This document shows, in pieces, positions 1-8,866 of a stretch of DNA of 64,000 bases; the first letter of the stretch is position 1, and each line of letters opens with the position of its first letter. The translations under genes were made by a program, and so were the position numbers. This stretch comes from Austwickia sp. (GTDB lineage Bacteria; Actinomycetota; Actinomycetes; Actinomycetales; Dermatophilaceae): positions 450,219 to 514,218 of the forward strand of contig JADJTI010000005.1 in assembly GCA_016711265.1 (NCBI GenBank). Reading direction: 5' to 3'. The notes beneath the pieces are model-generated. The model did no database searches, was not told the origin of the DNA, and saw nothing but the letters and a program-made list of their open reading frames with translations.

Positions 1-17
1 TGCCAAGGAGATCGCGC

Positions 18-743
18 GTGTCCGCTGGGAACCGCCGTTATCGTCGCGTGCTGCTGAAGCTGTCGGGGGAGGCCTTCGGCGGTGGCCAGATCGGCGTCGA
101 CCCCGACATCGTCAAGGGCATCGCCCGCCAGATCGCCGGGGCCGCCAAGACCGGCGTCGAGGTCGCCATCGTGGTCGGCGGCGGCAACTTCTTCCGGGGC
201 GCCGAACTGCAGAAGCGGGGCATGGAACGCTCCCGCGCCGACTACATGGGGATGCTCGGCACGGTGATGAACTGCCTGGCGCTGCAGGACTTCCTGGAGA
301 AGGAAGGGATCGACACCCGGGTGCAGACGGCCATCACGATGGGCCAGGTGGCCGAGCCGTACATCCCGCGGCGCGCCGTCCGGCACCTCGAAAAGGGCCG
401 CATCGTGATCTTCGGCGCCGGCGCCGGGATGCCGTTCTTCTCCACCGACACCGTCTCGGCCCAGCGCGCGCTGGAGTGCCGCTGCGACGCCGTACTGATG
501 AGCAAGAACGGCGTGGACGGCGTGTACGACTCGGACCCGCGCACCAACCCCGACGCCCGCCTGCTCGAGCGGGTGACCTTCGCCGATGCGCTACAACAGG
601 GTCTGAAGGTGGTGGACGCCGCCGCGTTCAGCCTCTGCATGGAGAACGAACTGCCCATGGTGGTCTTCGGTATCCAGGGCGAAGACAGCATCGGCGCAGC
701 GGTCCGTGGTGAGAGAATCGGCACGCAGGTGTACGCCGGGTAG
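18..743 (+). CDS. pyrH: UMP kinase
   Basis: Uridylate kinase, converting UMP to UDP in cytoplasmic pyrimidine nucleotide synthesis. The amino-acid-kinase fold is complete in 241 residues, the normal bacterial length: the KLSGEAFGGG phosphate loop near the N-terminus, VVGGGNFFRG about 40 residues later, the GAGAGMPFFSTDT segment and SKNGVDGVYDSDPR. The GTG start has AAGGAG at 5-10, seven bases upstream. It leads the run pyrH-frr-cdsA-rlmN. In related genomes rpsB and tsf precede it; they would lie outside the window. Identification is firm. Confidence 0.97.
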   Translation: MSAGNRRYRRVLLKLSGEAFGGGQIGVDPDIVKGIARQIAGAAKTGVEVAIVVGGGNFFRGAELQKRGMERSRADYMGMLGTVMNCLALQDFLEKEGIDTRVQTAITMGQVAEPYIPRRAVRHLEKGRIVIFGAGAGMPFFSTDTVSAQRALECRCDAVLMSKNGVDGVYDSDPRTNPDARLLERVTFADALQQGLKVVDAAAFSLCMENELPMVVFGIQGEDSIGAAVRGERIGTQVYAG

Positions 744-824
744 CTGACGGCCGGTGGTAGGCCGCCGCATCAGATGCAGGAGACAGAGACCGGCCAGGTG
801 GCCGGCCGCAGCGAAGGAGTCCCC

Positions 825-1382
825 ATGCTGGACGAAATCATGCTCGAGGCCGAGCTCAAGATGGACAAGGCCGTCGAGGTCGCCAAGGAGGACTTCGCCG
901 CGATCCGCACCGGACGCGCCAACGCCGCGATGTTCAGCCGGCTCCAGGTGGACTACTACGGCGCCCCCACCCCGATGCAGCAGTTGGCCTCCTTCCAGAC
1001 CCCCGAGGCCCGCACGATGCTGATCACCCCGTTCGACAAGGGGGCGATGCACAACATCGAGAAGGCCATCCGGGACTCCGACCTGGGCGTGAACCCGAGC
1101 AACGACGGCCACGCGATCCGCTGCGTGCTGCCCGAGCTCACCCAGGAGCGTCGCAAGGAGTACATCAAAATGGCCCACCGCAAGGGCGAAGAGGCCAAGG
1201 TGTCGATCCGCAACGTACGTCGGCACGCCAAGGACGCGATCGACCGCGCCGTCAAGGACGGCGACGTGGGTGAGGACGAGGGCCGACACAGCGAGAAGGA
1301 CCTGGAGGCGCTGACCAAGAAGCACGTGGACCTGGTGGACACCCTGCTCAAGGGCAAGGAGTCGGAACTGCTCGAGGTGTGA
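825..1382 (+). CDS. frr: Ribosome recycling factor
   Basis: Ribosome recycling factor, which with EF-G splits post-termination ribosomes. The protein is 185 residues, exactly the family length, from MLDEIMLEAELKMDK through the conserved FAAIRTGRAN region to the helical C-terminus. An upstream in-frame ATG at 774 would add 17 residues unlike the family; the ATG at 825 follows GAAGGAG (812-818) and gives the canonical start. The stop overlaps the GTG of cdsA in a GTGA junction, so the two are probably translationally coupled. Confidence 0.97.
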   Translation: MLDEIMLEAELKMDKAVEVAKEDFAAIRTGRANAAMFSRLQVDYYGAPTPMQQLASFQTPEARTMLITPFDKGAMHNIEKAIRDSDLGVNPSNDGHAIRCVLPELTQERRKEYIKMAHRKGEEAKVSIRNVRRHAKDAIDRAVKDGDVGEDEGRHSEKDLEALTKKHVDLVDTLLKGKESELLEV

Positions 1383-2320
1383 GCGGTCCGCCCCCGATGA
1401 CGCCCGAACCGATCACCGATCCGGAGTCTGCCGTGTCGCACCCCGCTGACGGCGGCGAGGCCACGCCGACGGGTCCGGGTTCGGGGAAGGCCGGGAAGGC
1501 CGGCACGACCGGGCGCGCGGGGCGCAACCTTCCGGCGGCGATCGGGGTGGGGCTTCTCCTGGCAGGCCTCATCATCGCCAGCCTCTGGCTGGCCCACTGG
1601 GGCTTCGTCGCCTTGGCCACGACCGCCCTGGTCATCGGCATGATCGAGCTGCGCGGCGGGATGCGCGCCGGGCACATCGCCATCCCCACCGTGCCGGTGC
1701 TCGTCGGCGGCGCGTCGATGATGATCGGCGCGTACCTGTGGGGTCCGCATGCGCTGTTGGTGATCTTCGGCCTGACCTTGTTGTCGGTGGTGTGTTGGCG
1801 GGCTTTGGGTGACGCCAAGGGCGCGGTCCGCGACATCGCGGGCGGGATGTTCGTGGTGACTTATGCGCCGTTCCTGGCAGCGTTCTCCTCGCTGATGCTG
1901 CGCGAGGACGACGGGCCGGCGCGCGTGTTCGTGTTCTGCCTGGCCACCGCCTTCAGCGACATCGGCGGCTACATCGCCGGGGTGTGGAAGGGTAAGCATC
2001 CGATGGCGCCATCGGTGAGTCCGAAGAAGTCGTGGGAGGGTTTCGCGGGGTCGGTCACCGCCTGTGTGCTGATGGGTGCGTGGTCGGTGCCGTGGGCCCT
2101 GGGTGGAACCTGGTGGGCCGGCGCGCTGGTGGGTGCGGTCGCGGCGGCGTTCGGCACCATGGGGGACCTGGCCGAATCACTGATCAAACGGGACCTGGGG
2201 ATCAAGGACATGGGTCATCTGTTGCCCGGTCATGGCGGCCTGATGGACCGGTTGGACTCGCTGCTGGTGATGGCCGCGCCATCGTGGTTGCTGCTGTACG
2301 TGTTGGTCCCGGTCCAATGA
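1379..2320 (+). CDS. cdsA: Phosphatidate cytidylyltransferase (CDP-diglyceride synthase)
   Basis: Integral membrane enzyme making CDP-diacylglycerol from phosphatidic acid and CTP, the branch point of phospholipid synthesis. After a Pro/Gly-rich cytoplasmic N-terminus of about 55 residues there are several hydrophobic segments and the family signature near the C-terminus (from about residue 267): SLIKRDLGIKDMG followed by LLPGHGGLMDRLDS. The 313-residue length is typical for actinobacteria. The GTG start overlaps the frr stop by four bases; ATG at 1397 is an alternative. The 3' end overlaps rlmN in an ATGA junction. Confidence 0.95.
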   Translation: MSGPPPMTPEPITDPESAVSHPADGGEATPTGPGSGKAGKAGTTGRAGRNLPAAIGVGLLLAGLIIASLWLAHWGFVALATTALVIGMIELRGGMRAGHIAIPTVPVLVGGASMMIGAYLWGPHALLVIFGLTLLSVVCWRALGDAKGAVRDIAGGMFVVTYAPFLAAFSSLMLREDDGPARVFVFCLATAFSDIGGYIAGVWKGKHPMAPSVSPKKSWEGFAGSVTACVLMGAWSVPWALGGTWWAGALVGAVAAAFGTMGDLAESLIKRDLGIKDMGHLLPGHGGLMDRLDSLLVMAAPSWLLLYVLVPVQ

Positions 2321-3492
2321 CCGATACCGAGGAGTCCGCGACGCAGGGGCCGCCGCGGGGGCGCCCGGCCCCCGGAGTGCTGACGTTCGCGCCGACGGGG
2401 GCCGCCCGGCGTACCCCGCCGCCCACCCACCTGGCCGACCTGGACGCGGCACAACGCCGCGAGGCGGTCATCGCGGCCGGCCACCCGGCGTACCGAGCCA
2501 CCCAGGTGGCCACCCACTATTTCGAGCGGTTCGTCGACGACCCGGACGAGATGACCGACCTGCCCAAGCGTGGCCGGGCCGAGTTGGTGGCGGCGCTGCT
2601 GCCGCGGCTGCTGACGCCGTTGCGGACGATTGACTGCGACGGCGGTACGACGGTGAAGACCGCCTGGCGGCTGCACGACGGGGCGGTGGTCGAGTCGGTC
2701 CTGATGCGGTACCCGCGCCGGGTGACGATCTGCGTGTCCAGCCAGGCGGGGTGCGGGATGAACTGCCCGTTCTGCGCGACCGGGCAGCAGGGGCTGACCC
2801 GAAACCTGTCCACCGCGGAGATCGTGGAGCAGGTCGTGGCCGCGGCCCGGCTGCTGCGGCGCGAGGGGCTGGCGGGGGAGCGTTTCGATGTGCCGCTGCG
2901 GGTCTCAAACGTGGTGTTCATGGGGATGGGCGAGGCGCTGGCGAACTACCCGCGCGCGATCGAGGCGCTGCGGCGGCTGGTGGACCCGACCCCCGATGGC
3001 CTGGGGATGTCGGCGCGCGGGATCACGATGTCGACGGTGGGGCTGGTGCCCGGCATCGACAAGCTGGCGGCCGAGGGACTGCCGGTGACGCTGGCGCTGA
3101 GCCTGCACGCGCCCGACGACGAGCTGCGGGACACGCTGGTGCCGATCAACACCCGGTTCTCGGTGGGCGAGGCACTGGACGCGGCGTACCGGTATTTCGA
3201 GACGACCGGGCGTCGGGTGTCGATCGAGTACGCGCTGATCCGGGACATCAACGACCAGGGCTGGCGGGCCGACCTGCTGGCCCGGGAGCTGCGCCGGCGA
3301 GGCAACGGGTGGGTGCACGTGAACCCGATCCCGCTGAACCCGACGCCGGGCTCGAAGTGGACGGCGTCGCGGCCCGGGGTGCAGCAACACTTTGTCGAGC
3401 GGCTGCGCGCGGCGGGCATCCCGACGACCGTGCGGGACACCCGCGGCCGGGAGATCGACGGCGCCTGCGGCCAACTCGCCGCCTTGGTGTGA
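2317..3492 (+). CDS. rlmN: Dual-specificity RNA methyltransferase RlmN
   Basis: Radical SAM methyltransferase that makes 2-methyladenosine at 23S rRNA A2503 and tRNA A37. The 391-residue protein has the CX3CX2C cluster ligands at C146, C150 and C153 (AGCGMNCPFCATG), HVNPIPLNPTPGSKW and the C-terminal IDGACGQL with the mechanistic cysteine. The SAM-binding GMGEP-type motif reads FMGMGEALANY, with Ala in place of the usual Pro. The ATG at 2317 sits in an ATGA overlap with the cdsA stop. The first 45 residues are a poorly conserved Pro-rich extension. Confidence 0.95.
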   Translation: MTDTEESATQGPPRGRPAPGVLTFAPTGAARRTPPPTHLADLDAAQRREAVIAAGHPAYRATQVATHYFERFVDDPDEMTDLPKRGRAELVAALLPRLLTPLRTIDCDGGTTVKTAWRLHDGAVVESVLMRYPRRVTICVSSQAGCGMNCPFCATGQQGLTRNLSTAEIVEQVVAAARLLRREGLAGERFDVPLRVSNVVFMGMGEALANYPRAIEALRRLVDPTPDGLGMSARGITMSTVGLVPGIDKLAAEGLPVTLALSLHAPDDELRDTLVPINTRFSVGEALDAAYRYFETTGRRVSIEYALIRDINDQGWRADLLARELRRRGNGWVHVNPIPLNPTPGSKWTASRPGVQQHFVERLRAAGIPTTVRDTRGREIDGACGQLAALV

Positions 3493-3559
3493 GCCGACGG
3501 CCGTGGTGCTTCGGCGCTGACGCTGAGGTGCCGTTGCGGGGCTGATTGTTACCTCCGAC

Positions 3560-3606
3560 GGTCACTCAGGCGCTGTCCACGTCGGCCGAACAGCACCTGA
3601 GTGACC
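3560..3606. terminator. Bidirectional hairpin terminator between rlmN and the LOG gene
   Basis: Arms 3560-3576 and 3590-3606 pair over 17 bases with one G-T mismatch around a 13-base loop. It lies between two convergent genes, where a bidirectional terminator is expected. There is no T-run, which is usual in such GC-rich genomes. Confidence 0.75.
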
Positions 3607-3661
3607 CCTGAGGTGGAGGCCGCGGAGCCCGAGGTGGGTAGGAAGTCTGCGCTAAGCGAGT

Positions 3662-4777
3662 TCACCGCTCGTCGGCTGCGCCCGTCATCCGCGCCATGAG
3701 GTCGGCGGCGGCGGCGATGTCGTCGACCAGGTGGATGGCGCGACTGAGGGTGCGCCGTTCGGCCAGTGCGGTGACGACCGGCCACACCGGGATCCGCTGG
3801 GTCCAGTGGTGCGTGCCGACCAGCACCACGGGCGGGATCGGGCCGTCCCCGTTGGCGTAGTACCGCGGCGTGATGGCTTGGAACAGTTCTTGCACGGTCC
3901 CGGCGGCGCCCGGCAGAATCACCAAACCAGCGGTACAACGGGCCAGCAGCTCGTCCTCGCGCACCGCGTTGGAGAAGAATTTCGCGATCCCGTCGCAGAA
4001 CACGTTTGGTGGTTCATGTCCGTAGAACCAGGTCGGTACGCCGACGCTGCGGACTCCCGCGGAACCCAGGGGCACGGCCAGCGCGCGCAGCACCGCAAAC
4101 GCCGCGTCCGCCCACGCCTGCACGTGTCCGTCGAAGGTGGGCACCGCCGCCAGGGCGGCCACCATCGCGTCCAACTCGGTGTCGTCGCGGCAGAGGGCAC
4201 CCAGATTGGCGGCCTCCATGGCCCCCGGGCCCCCGCCGGTCACCACCACCATTCCGAGCGCCCCGAGCCGCAGTCCCAGGCCCGCTGCCTGCCGGTAACC
4301 CGGCTCATCGCGTCGTACCGCGTGCCCACCCATGACACCGGCCAGCGGCGCCCCGTCGGCCACCTCCTGCAACGCGTCCGCCATGCCGGTGTCGTGAATG
4401 GCCGCCACCATTGCCGCGAAGACGTCATGGCTGCGCCGGGTGTGCACGCTCCAGTGGTACGCGCGGGCGTCGAGCGTGTCGTCGTACCCACGCTCCGTGA
4501 GACCGGCGTACAACTCATCGGCCTGGTACAACCGGGTGCGGAAGGCATCCACCGGGGCCTGTGTGACCGCGGGAAACACCACCGCGCCGTGCTCGATTAA
4601 ATGCTGTGCCAGGCGCCGGGTCACCCTGCCCCCCAGCACCACCAGCCCGGCCAGATCGCTGCGCTCCAGGAGCAGCGATTCACAGGACTCCAGGTCGAGA
4701 CCGTGTAACCGGATGCCAGCGGGGGAGCCACCGGCATTCAGGAACGCCACCAGCGCGGCGACGGTCTCGATCTCCAT
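3662..4777 (-). CDS. LOG family protein (lysine-decarboxylase-like Rossmann protein)
   Basis: A 371-residue member of the LOG/TIGR00730-related superfamily, whose smaller relatives are cytokinin nucleoside-monophosphate phosphoribohydrolases. Visible motifs are GMVVVTGGGPGAMEAANLGA in the middle and LPGAAGTVQELFQ towards the C-terminus; the second is the PGGxGTxxE site with Ala in place of the second Gly. The protein is about twice the length of small LOG enzymes, with an N-terminal extension of about 150 residues, so the substrate should not be assumed. The ATG at 4777 lacks a Shine-Dalgarno and has CATGAT six bases upstream, which suggests a leaderless transcript. It is convergent with rlmN. 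Confidence 0.8.
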   Translation of the reverse strand: MEIETVAALVAFLNAGGSPAGIRLHGLDLESCESLLLERSDLAGLVVLGGRVTRRLAQHLIEHGAVVFPAVTQAPVDAFRTRLYQADELYAGLTERGYDDTLDARAYHWSVHTRRSHDVFAAMVAAIHDTGMADALQEVADGAPLAGVMGGHAVRRDEPGYRQAAGLGLRLGALGMVVVTGGGPGAMEAANLGALCRDDTELDAMVAALAAVPTFDGHVQAWADAAFAVLRALAVPLGSAGVRSVGVPTWFYGHEPPNVFCDGIAKFFSNAVREDELLARCTAGLVILPGAAGTVQELFQAITPRYYANGDGPIPPVVLVGTHHWTQRIPVWPVVTALAERRTLSRAIHLVDDIAAAADLMARMTGAADER

Positions 4778-4783
4778 TCACGC

Positions 4784-4789
4784 ATCATG
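4784..4789 (-). promoter_or_regulatory. -10 element of a leaderless promoter for the LOG gene
   Basis: CATGAT on the minus strand ends six bases before the ATG at 4777, so transcription should begin at or near the start codon. No Shine-Dalgarno is present. Confidence 0.5.
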
Positions 4790-5130
4790 CATCGGCCCGT
4801 CATCCTCCCGTTGCTTTTCGGGGCGGATCCGCTGGCACCCTGAGCGGGTGATCCGCCCTGAGCGCCGGGGCTGATCGGAAGGCTCGCGATCCGACCGGAG
4901 AGTGGGCACCCCCGTAGGGCCTTGGGCACCGCGGGTGGGGGTGGGGGCGCGGCGGCGCGAATCAGGGGCTGTTCGTGCCCGCCGCGATTCCCCGGGGCGC
5001 CGGCCCGACGCGCGTGCCCGCCCTCTCGACGGCAGACATGCCGAGCGGACGACACATCACCGGTGGCCGCCCGGCGCGCCCGGTGACCGACCGAATCGAC
5101 CGTCCAGGCTTGCGCAGGGGATGTCCGATA
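4790..5130. other. Intergenic region between the divergent LOG and acyl-CoA synthetase genes
   Basis: No convincing coding sequence is seen. It contains a nine-base inverted repeat (4821-4829 with 4850-4858, GGGCGGATC and its complement) with a 20-base loop, and a G/C-simple stretch around 4935-4965. The divergent arrangement makes it a likely site for regulators of both genes, but no binding site could be assigned. Confidence 0.4.
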
Positions 5131-5160
5131 TTGCTGGGCGAGCAGACGGCGTACCAAGAT
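5131..5160 (+). promoter_or_regulatory. Probable promoter of the acyl-CoA synthetase gene
   Basis: TTGCTG (5131-5136) and CAAGAT (5155-5160) are separated by 18 bases, and CAAGAT ends seven bases before the ATG at 5168. This fits a sigma70-type promoter giving a leaderless mRNA. Confidence 0.5.
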
Positions 5161-5167
5161 GTCGGGC

Positions 5168-7072
5168 ATGACGACTGGGGCTTATCGAGAACTGCACGAG
5201 CGCAGCAGCACCGACCCGGCTTCCTTCTGGGGTGAAGCGGCCGAAGGCATCGACTGGATCACCAAGCCGACGACCGTCCTGGATGACAGCAAGCCGCCGT
5301 TCTACCGGTGGTTCGCCGATGGGACGTTGAACACCTGCTACAACGCGCTGGACCGGCACGTGGCCAACGGGCGCGCCGACCAGGCGGCCATCCACTACGA
5401 GAGCCCGGTGACCGGTACGTCGCGCAGCTACACCTACGCCGAGCTGCTGGAGCACGTCGCCAAGTGCGCCGGCGCGCTGCGCAACCTGGGCGTAACCAAG
5501 GGCGACCGGGTCGTCATCTACATGCCGATGATCCCCGAGGCCGTCATCGCGATGCTTGCCTGCGCCCGCCTCGGCGCCATCCACTCGGTGGTCTTCGGCG
5601 GCTTCGCGCCCGCCGAGCTGGCCGCCCGCATCGACGACGCGGCGCCGAAGCTGATCATCGCCGGCTCTTGTGGCATCGAGCCTAACCGGGTCGTGCCGTA
5701 CAAGCCGTTCCTTGACCAGGCCATCGAGCGCTCCGAGCATAAGCCGGAGAAGTGCATCATGTTCCAGCGCGAGCAGGGTCCGGCCACCCTCATTGAGGGT
5801 CGCGACCTCGACTGGAACGACCTGATGAGCGACTCCACGATCGAGCCGGCCGAGTGTGTCGAGGTGGCCGCCACCGACCCGCTGTACATCCTCTACACCT
5901 CCGGCACCACCGGTAAGCCCAAGGGCATCGTCCGCGACAACGGCGGGCACGCCGTGGCGATGCACTGGTCGCTGCCCAACCTGTACGGCGTCGGCCCCGG
6001 CGGCGTATGGTGGGCCGCCAGCGATGTCGGCTGGGTCGTCGGCCACTCCTACATCGTGTACTCGCCGCTGCTGGTCGGCGCGACCTCGATTTTCTTCGAG
6101 GGCAAGCCGGTCGGCACCCCCGACGCGGGAGCGTTCTGGCGGGTCATCGAGAAGCACAAGGTCGAGGCGATGTTCACCGCGCCGACGGCGTTCCGGGCCA
6201 TCAAGAAGGAAGACCCGAACGCCGAGCACCTCAAGAAGTACGACGTGTCCTCCCTCAAGCGACTGTTCCTGGCGGGCGAGCGGCTCGACCCCGACACCTA
6301 CCACTGGGCGCACGGCACTCTCGGCATCCCGGTGATCGACAACTGGTGGCAGACCGAGACGGGCTGGCCGATCGCGACCAACCCGGTCGGCGTGGAAGAA
6401 CTCGAGGTCAAGCCGGGATCACCCAGCGTCCCGACGCCCGGCTACCACGTGCACGTGCTCGACGACCTGGGCAACCAGTTGCCCGCGAACTCCGAGGGTG
6501 CGATCGCGATCAAGCTGCCGATGCCCCCCGGAACCCTGCCCACCTTGTGGCAGGACGATGACCGCTACGTCTCCAGCTACCTGTCGGCGTACGAGGGCTA
6601 CTACCTGACCGGCGACGGCGGCTTCATCGACGAGGACGGCTACGTCTACGTCATGGGCCGCACCGACGACGTCCTCAACGTCGCCGGGCACCGGCTCTCC
6701 ACCGGGTCGATCGAGGCCGCGCTGTCCGGGCACCCCAAGGTCGCCGAGTGCGCGGTCATCGGGGTGCACGACGATCTCAAGGGTCAGATCCCGCGGGCGC
6801 TGGTGGTGCTGAAGTCCGGCGTCGATGTCTCCGGTGAGGGCCAGACCGAGCAGCTGCGAGCCGAGCTGGTCGAGCGGGTGCGCAACGAGGTCGGCGCCGT
6901 CGCGGCACTCAAGGTGGTCGACGTCGTGGTGGCGTTGCCCAAGACCCGCTCCGGCAAGATCCTGCGCAAGACGATGCGGCAGATCGCCGACGGACAGGAA
7001 GCCATGGTGCCCTCGACCATCGAGGACGCCAGCGTGCTGGACAAGCTGCGCCCGGTGCTCGAAAAGCACTGA
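5168..7072 (+). CDS. Propionyl-CoA/acetyl-CoA synthetase (AMP-forming)
   Basis: ANL-superfamily acyl-CoA synthetase that activates a short-chain acid with ATP and CoA through an acyl-adenylate. The 634 residues include the P-loop TSGTTGKPKG (about 244-253) followed by IVRDNGGHAVAM, which is typical of the PrpE/ACSS3 branch, then DNWWQTETGWP, YYLTGDGG (about 477) and the C-terminal SGKILRK with the adenylation lysine near 600. Propionate is the likeliest substrate by subfamily, with acetate possible. An ATG at 5159 is in frame, but neither start has a Shine-Dalgarno; 5168 fits the promoter spacing. It is followed by a strong terminator and stands alone. Confidence 0.88.
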   Translation: MTTGAYRELHERSSTDPASFWGEAAEGIDWITKPTTVLDDSKPPFYRWFADGTLNTCYNALDRHVANGRADQAAIHYESPVTGTSRSYTYAELLEHVAKCAGALRNLGVTKGDRVVIYMPMIPEAVIAMLACARLGAIHSVVFGGFAPAELAARIDDAAPKLIIAGSCGIEPNRVVPYKPFLDQAIERSEHKPEKCIMFQREQGPATLIEGRDLDWNDLMSDSTIEPAECVEVAATDPLYILYTSGTTGKPKGIVRDNGGHAVAMHWSLPNLYGVGPGGVWWAASDVGWVVGHSYIVYSPLLVGATSIFFEGKPVGTPDAGAFWRVIEKHKVEAMFTAPTAFRAIKKEDPNAEHLKKYDVSSLKRLFLAGERLDPDTYHWAHGTLGIPVIDNWWQTETGWPIATNPVGVEELEVKPGSPSVPTPGYHVHVLDDLGNQLPANSEGAIAIKLPMPPGTLPTLWQDDDRYVSSYLSAYEGYYLTGDGGFIDEDGYVYVMGRTDDVLNVAGHRLSTGSIEAALSGHPKVAECAVIGVHDDLKGQIPRALVVLKSGVDVSGEGQTEQLRAELVERVRNEVGAVAALKVVDVVVALPKTRSGKILRKTMRQIADGQEAMVPSTIEDASVLDKLRPVLEKH

Positions 7073-7091
7073 GCCGCAAGCGCACGGACAC

Positions 7092-7135
7092 CGGCTCGGG
7101 GGCCGGACGGCGATCGCCGTCCGGCCCCCGAGCCG
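7092..7135 (+). terminator. Terminator after the acyl-CoA synthetase gene
   Basis: A perfect 44-base palindrome beginning CGGCTCGGGGGCC, centred on CGATCG, starts 20 bases after the stop codon. In RNA it would form a very stable hairpin. It separates the synthetase from the polyamine-transport leader. Confidence 0.85.
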
Positions 7136-7203
7136 CGTCCGGGCTCCCAGGTGAGCGCCCCCTCGCGACGGCCCACCGCGTGGCTGCGCCTCGCGGGGCC
7201 GGG

Positions 7204-7603
7204 TAGGCTGTCCTGGGCGCCCTCGCACAGGACACCCCCGGCCGCAGTGTCGAACCGGCCGGCATCATCTGGAAGCTCAGCGCACGTCAGGATGGACCGG
7301 AACAGGGAGGTGAGGCATATGCCGCAGAGGATGTCGACGACGTCCCCGCCGGGCGCCTCCTGTAGACCGGTCGGTGGTTGACCCCGGAGCCTCGCGGGAG
7401 CCGTTATCCCTCCCGCCGCTGGAATCTCCATCCTGCCTGCTACCCCCGGCGGCCCCGCCACCATCGTGGCGACGCCCGTCACCGCTGTCACTCTGCCTGT
7501 TTGCGCCACACCCGTGGCACTATCGTCGGCCTTCCGGTCACCGCACTCGAAGGCTCTACGGCCCTGCCGGTCGGCAGCGGCCGCTCGTGAGGAGGAATCC
7601 CTA
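7204..7603 (+). promoter_or_regulatory. Long leader of the polyamine transporter operon
   Basis: TAGGCT at 7204-7209 is the best -10 candidate upstream of the operon and would give a leader of nearly 390 bases before potD. The leader contains one small ORF with a good ribosome binding site (7319-7381). Beyond that, no gene or known riboswitch was recognised. No clear -35 is visible, so the promoter assignment is tentative. Confidence 0.4.
7319..7381 (+). CDS. Possible 20-residue leader peptide upstream of potD
   Basis: ATG at 7319 follows GGGAGG (7305-7310) at a spacing of eight and opens a 20-codon ORF, MPQRMSTTSPPGASCRPVGG, ending in TGA at 7381. An in-frame ATG at 7292 could extend it by nine residues, with a weaker ribosome site. 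It lies about 220 bases before the transporter start. An upstream ORF controlling transporter expression, for example by polyamine-sensitive translation, is inference. No homologue is recognised. Confidence 0.4.
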   Translation: MPQRMSTTSPPGASCRPVGG

Positions 7604-8866
7604 TTGAATGCCCTGACACCGCGCGACCCGATCCGTCGCCATGGCTTGACCGCGGGTCGCGCGCAGTATGCGGCATTCCGCCCCACCCGCAGGAACGTCT
7701 TGGCCGGTTTCGCCGGTGCTGCAGGGCTGGGCGCCCTGGCCGGGTGTGCTGCCCCGGCGCCGCCACCGGCCGCCACCGCGTCCTCTGCCGGCGCCAGCGC
7801 CTCGATCTGGTTGGCCCCGGATCGTTCGGACAGCGAAAAGCTGGTCCGCTTCTCGAACTGGACCGAATACCTGGACCGCTCGGAGGACAACAAGTCCTAC
7901 CCGTCGTTGCTGGCCTTCAGCAAGGCCACCGGGATCGCCGTCGACTACACCGAGAACATCGACGACAACGACACCTACGTCGCCAAGGTCGCCCCGCTGT
8001 GGCGGGCCCGTAAGGATTTCGGCGCGGACCTGGTCGTCCTCTCGGACTGGATGGTCAACCGGATCATGACGGACCAGCTCGCGGCGCCGCTGGACCACTC
8101 CCGAATCCCCAACGCCAAGAATGTGCTCACCGCCCTGCACGACGTCAGCTACGACCCGGGCCGCAGGTATTCGCTGCCCTGGCAGAGCGGTTTCGCCGGG
8201 CTCGCCTACAACCGCAAGAAACTGGGCCGCGACCTGCGCACCGTCGCCGACTTGTGGGCGCCTGATCTCAAGGGCCGGGTCACGCTGCTGTCCGAGATGC
8301 GCGACACGGTCGGACTGATCATGCTCGCCCAAGGCACCGATGTGTCAAAGCCGTTCGACAAGACGGCCATGGAGCGCGGGTTCGATGAGGTGCGCCGCCG
8401 GATCGCCGACGGCTATGTACGCCGGGTGCGCGGCAATTCCTATATCGAGGACTTCAAGAGCGGCAACGCGGTGGCCGGCTTCGCCTGGAGCGGAGACATC
8501 TTCAGCCTCCGCAGCGACCTCGGAACGCAGGACTGGCAGTTCGTGATGCCCGAGTCCGGGGGCATCCTGTGGAGCGACACCGCCCTGATCCCGGTCACCA
8601 CGCCTCATCGGGCCAACGCCGAGCGCCTGCTCGACTACTACTACGACCCGGCGGTCGCCGCCCAGGTCGCGGCCTACGTGAACTACATCTGCCCGGTACA
8701 AGGTGCCCAGGCGGCGATGGAGAAGATCGACCCAGCGCTGGCCACCAGCCCGTTCATCTTCCCGACCGCCGACTACCTGGCCACGTATGCCAAGGAGTTC
8801 CGCGCCCTGAGCCCCACCGAGGATGCCGACTACAGCGCCACCTGGGCCAAGGTCGTGGGGAACTGA
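7604..8866 (+). CDS. potD: Polyamine ABC transporter substrate-binding lipoprotein
   Basis: Periplasmic-type binding protein of the PotD/PotF family for spermidine/putrescine. The N-terminus carries a twin-arginine motif (PTRRNVLAGFAG) and a lipobox ending LAGC, so it is probably exported folded and lipid-anchored. The body has the family pattern LVRFSNWTEYLD, PWQSGFAGLAYN and SGDIFSLR. The TTG at 7604 is chosen because GAGGAGGA (7589-7596) lies seven bases upstream; upstream in-frame starts would add residues unlike a signal peptide. The protein is 420 residues. The stop overlaps the ATG of the ATPase gene by one base. Confidence 0.88.
   Translation: MNALTPRDPIRRHGLTAGRAQYAAFRPTRRNVLAGFAGAAGLGALAGCAAPAPPPAATASSAGASASIWLAPDRSDSEKLVRFSNWTEYLDRSEDNKSYPSLLAFSKATGIAVDYTENIDDNDTYVAKVAPLWRARKDFGADLVVLSDWMVNRIMTDQLAAPLDHSRIPNAKNVLTALHDVSYDPGRRYSLPWQSGFAGLAYNRKKLGRDLRTVADLWAPDLKGRVTLLSEMRDTVGLIMLAQGTDVSKPFDKTAMERGFDEVRRRIADGYVRRVRGNSYIEDFKSGNAVAGFAWSGDIFSLRSDLGTQDWQFVMPESGGILWSDTALIPVTTPHRANAERLLDYYYDPAVAAQVAAYVNYICPVQGAQAAMEKIDPALATSPFIFPTADYLATYAKEFRALSPTEDADYSATWAKVVGN

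Noticed and set aside
4902..5171. Plus-strand frame before the acyl-CoA synthetase
   Set aside because: Simple Gly/Arg/Pro composition, no ribosome site, and it runs through the proposed promoter.
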